From Bacteroidota bacterium (GTDB lineage Bacteria; Bacteroidota; Ignavibacteria; SZUA-365), in assembly GCA_003246455.1 (NCBI GenBank), contig QKAF01000022.1:1-64000 (forward strand): a stretch of 64,000 nucleotides of DNA. Direction: 5' to 3'. Positions 62,329 to 64,000 of the stretch are shown here, piece after piece; position 1 is the first letter of the stretch, and the number at the start of each line of letters is the position of its first letter. The position numbers and the translations under genes were made by a program. The notes beneath the pieces were generated by a model. It saw only the letters and a program-made list of their open reading frames with translations. It was not told the origin of the DNA and did not search any database.

Positions 62329-63276
62329 ATGGAAGAACGTCAGTTTGAACATCTTGAGCGTCCCTCGGTTCCGGAGCTCGACGCAATCCTCGGTGAACCC
62401 TTCAAGGTCCTCGACGACGGGTTTGTCCGCGTCGTCGATTACATGGGGACGGATTCGTCCATCGTACAGGCGGCTCGCGTCTCGTATGGAAAGGGAACCA
62501 AGCAGGTGCGGCAGGACCGCGGACTCATCCGCTATCTCCTGCGCCATCATCACACCACACCGCTCGAGATGTGCGAGATCAAGCTGCATGTACGCGTACC
62601 CATGGACGCCTGGCGGCAGTGGATCCGGCACAGGACGGCGAACGTCAACGAGTATTCCACGCGGTATTCCATCGCGATCGACGCCGCGCAGCGCACAGAA
62701 GCGGGGGAATGGCGACTGCAGGCCGTCAGCAACAGGCAGGGAAGCGAAGGCTTCGTCGATCCGGAGCAGGGCAGTCATTTCACTGACCAGGAAACGCAGC
62801 TGCACGATCTGGCGCGCAGCATCTACACCGAGCGCATCGAGGCCGGCGTCGCCCGCGAGCAGGCGCGGAAGGATCTGCCGCTCGCGACCTATACGGAGGC
62901 CTACTGGAAAGTGGATCTGCATAATCTTCTCCACTTCCTCTTCCTTCGCATGGATTCGCACGCACAGTACGAGATCCGCGCGTACGCGGACGTCATCGGA
63001 AACGAGATCGTCCGACGCTGGTGCCCGGAAGCGTGGGCGGCATTTCTCGACTACCGCTCGAACGCCATGGAACTGACGCGCATCGACAGCGACATCATCG
63101 CGGCGATCAGCGCCGGAGACGAAACCGCGGCGCTCGCGCTCGCGCGTTCCTACGAACTCCTGCCGGAAGAAGGCGCGCCGGTCAAGCGGAACATGGAGCG
63201 CGAAGAGCTGGAAGAAAAGCTTCGCCGGCTGCACATCCGCATCCCCTGGGAAGATCTGATCCGCGGGGAAGACTAG
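62329..63276 (+). CDS. thyX: FAD-dependent thymidylate synthase
   Basis: 315 residues. The ThyX motif RHRTANVNEYSTRYS begins at R100, matching RHRxxSxNExSxRY with Ala-Asn at the variable part. Also typical are ARVSYGKGTKQVRQDRGLIRYLLRHHHTTPLE (in halves) and the C-terminal HNLLHFLFLRMDSHAQYEIRAYA (in halves). ThyX methylates dUMP to dTMP using methylene-THF and FADH2. It is longer than the 220-250-residue minimum, with extra C-terminal helices. Divergent from the glycosyltransferase gene. Confidence 0.95.
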   Translation: MEERQFEHLERPSVPELDAILGEPFKVLDDGFVRVVDYMGTDSSIVQAARVSYGKGTKQVRQDRGLIRYLLRHHHTTPLEMCEIKLHVRVPMDAWRQWIRHRTANVNEYSTRYSIAIDAAQRTEAGEWRLQAVSNRQGSEGFVDPEQGSHFTDQETQLHDLARSIYTERIEAGVAREQARKDLPLATYTEAYWKVDLHNLLHFLFLRMDSHAQYEIRAYADVIGNEIVRRWCPEAWAAFLDYRSNAMELTRIDSDIIAAISAGDETAALALARSYELLPEEGAPVKRNMEREELEEKLRRLHIRIPWEDLIRGED

Positions 63277-63337
63277 CTTCGGTTTCCCCCCATCCGCCGC
63301 CAGGCGGAACCCCCGAGGGATCACCCCGGCCCCGGGA

Positions 63338-64000
63338 CTATTCGTCGCTGCGCATGATCACCCGGCCGCGGCGGTCAAGAAGAAGCAGAACGGATGTCCC
63401 CGGCTCCAGTACTGCCTGCACTTCCGCCCGTGGCTCCTGGAGGGTAATCGCTGCGCCGACCGTTTCGGATAATTCAGAAATCACCGTCAGCAGTGTGGCA
63501 TCGCGATACCGCGAGGCATACGCCAGAATGCCCGGGGTATCGGGCTGAACCCGGCACGAGGGGACGGCGCTCGCCGCATCCATCGCGGACCGGTACACCG
63601 TCTGCACGGCGTCCGGGTTGGCGCTCATTTCCACCGGCAGGGGACACCACAGCAGTGACCCTTTCCCGATGTGCGTGCGATACAGCAGAGCGGCTTCGGC
63701 ACCGTTGATGACGGCTTTCTCCACGCGCTGCAGGTCGTCCCCGCGGAACTCGAACGAAACGCGTTCGCGGCCCATCGTGAGCATCTCCATCTGAGCGACT
63801 CCCCGTATTTCCGTTTCCACGTCGAAGACTGCGCTTCGCGCGGCCGGACGCCAGCTGTCGTCGCGGTCGAGCACTCCCGTCACGAGTACCACCGCACCCT
63901 TTTTCGCCCGACCGAGCAGTATTTCCCAGGCCGCATTCGTCAGCACCGCCGGTGAAGGGACCACATACAGTCTCGCGGTGTCCGCGTCACGCTCGAGCGT
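63338..64000 (-). CDS. C-terminal part of an unrecognised protein, open at the right edge
   Basis: 220 residues in a minus-strand frame that is open to the window edge, so the start is missing. An alpha/beta segment (LYVVPSPAVLTNAAWEILLGRAKKGAVVLVTG, read in parts) resembles the last part of a beta-galactosidase trimerisation (Rossmann-like) domain, in which a glutamine amidotransferase-like fold sits after a TIM barrel. The following segments (LLYRTHIGKGSLLWCPLPVEM, ILAYASRYRDATLLTVISEL) fit a beta-sandwich at the end of such enzymes. A glycoside hydrolase of the GH42 kind is possible but unproven. Confidence 0.65.
   Translation of the reverse strand, partial: TLERDADTARLYVVPSPAVLTNAAWEILLGRAKKGAVVLVTGVLDRDDSWRPAARSAVFDVETEIRGVAQMEMLTMGRERVSFEFRGDDLQRVEKAVINGAEAALLYRTHIGKGSLLWCPLPVEMSANPDAVQTVYRSAMDAASAVPSCRVQPDTPGILAYASRYRDATLLTVISELSETVGAAITLQEPRAEVQAVLEPGTSVLLLLDRRGRVIMRSDE

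Overview
The window looks like chromosomal DNA of a high-GC, Gram-negative member of the Bacteroidota/Chlorobiota (FCB) group. Four things point there: a lipid A operon with a fused LpxC-FabZ, three secreted proteins ending in a type IX secretion (T9SS) type A sorting domain with the NPFNPTT-like lead-in seen in Ignavibacteria, Kapabacteria and Caldithrix relatives, a single-polypeptide PTA-type malic enzyme, and a recurring promoter shape (TTGn, about 19 bases, TAnnTTTn) that resembles the Bacteroidota housekeeping promoter. The exact genus cannot be read from the sequence. No phage, transposon, CRISPR array or rRNA was seen; there is one tRNA (Gly, CCC).

Layout. 1-3.5 kb: end of a J-domain gene, then lpxC/fabZ - lpxA - Gfo/Idh oxidoreductase on the minus strand. 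3.7-13.4 kb: polyphosphate kinase, ROK sugar kinase with an FtsB-like protein, an operon with a methionine-synthase/MTHFR fusion, KdsD, YjbQ and a DUF4905-like protein, then a small Cys-bearing membrane protein, a diheme lipoprotein cytochrome and a DNA glycosylase. 13.6-20.1 kb: a tandem ACT/RAM-like small protein followed by an unusual NuoE-NuoF-NuoG set. 20-26 kb: thioredoxin-like, helical unknown, purM, and two paralogous secreted dockerin/T9SS proteins. 26-36 kb: tRNA, two convergent RCK-type ion channels, a two-component system whose kinase has a PDZ-like segment and many membrane spans, a secreted 5'-nucleotidase and a methyltransferase. 36-41.6 kb: a split lysine catabolic pair (LKR and SDH, convergent), a PfkB kinase, P-II, a DUF4389 protein. 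41.7-54.6 kb: nuoABCDHIJK, an OmpA/thrombospondin-3 gene, then nuoLMN. 54.8-58.7 kb: a multiheme cytochrome / outer-membrane barrel cluster. 58.8-64 kb: malic enzyme, glycosyltransferase family 9, thyX and the end of an unrecognised gene.

The two most interesting parts concern electron flow. First, the complex I operon has no nuoEFG; these sit about 21 kb away and do not have standard complex I architecture. NuoF has the HydB-like layout (thioredoxin-like N-terminus, extra 2[4Fe-4S] C-terminus) and NuoG carries an inserted GltD/NfnB-like NAD(P)H-FAD module plus a molybdopterin-type domain in which I cannot find the Cys/Sec metal ligand. This may be a soluble NAD(H)/NADP(H)/ferredoxin oxidoreductase, possibly bifurcating, or an unusual input module for complex I. 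Second, directly after nuoN and behind its own promoter lies a set (4-heme cytochrome, predicted outer-membrane barrel, 11-heme periplasmic cytochrome, 7-heme lipoprotein cytochrome with two CX4CH sites) whose parts match a porin-cytochrome conduit for extracellular electron transfer. These functional readings are inference from domains and neighbourhood.
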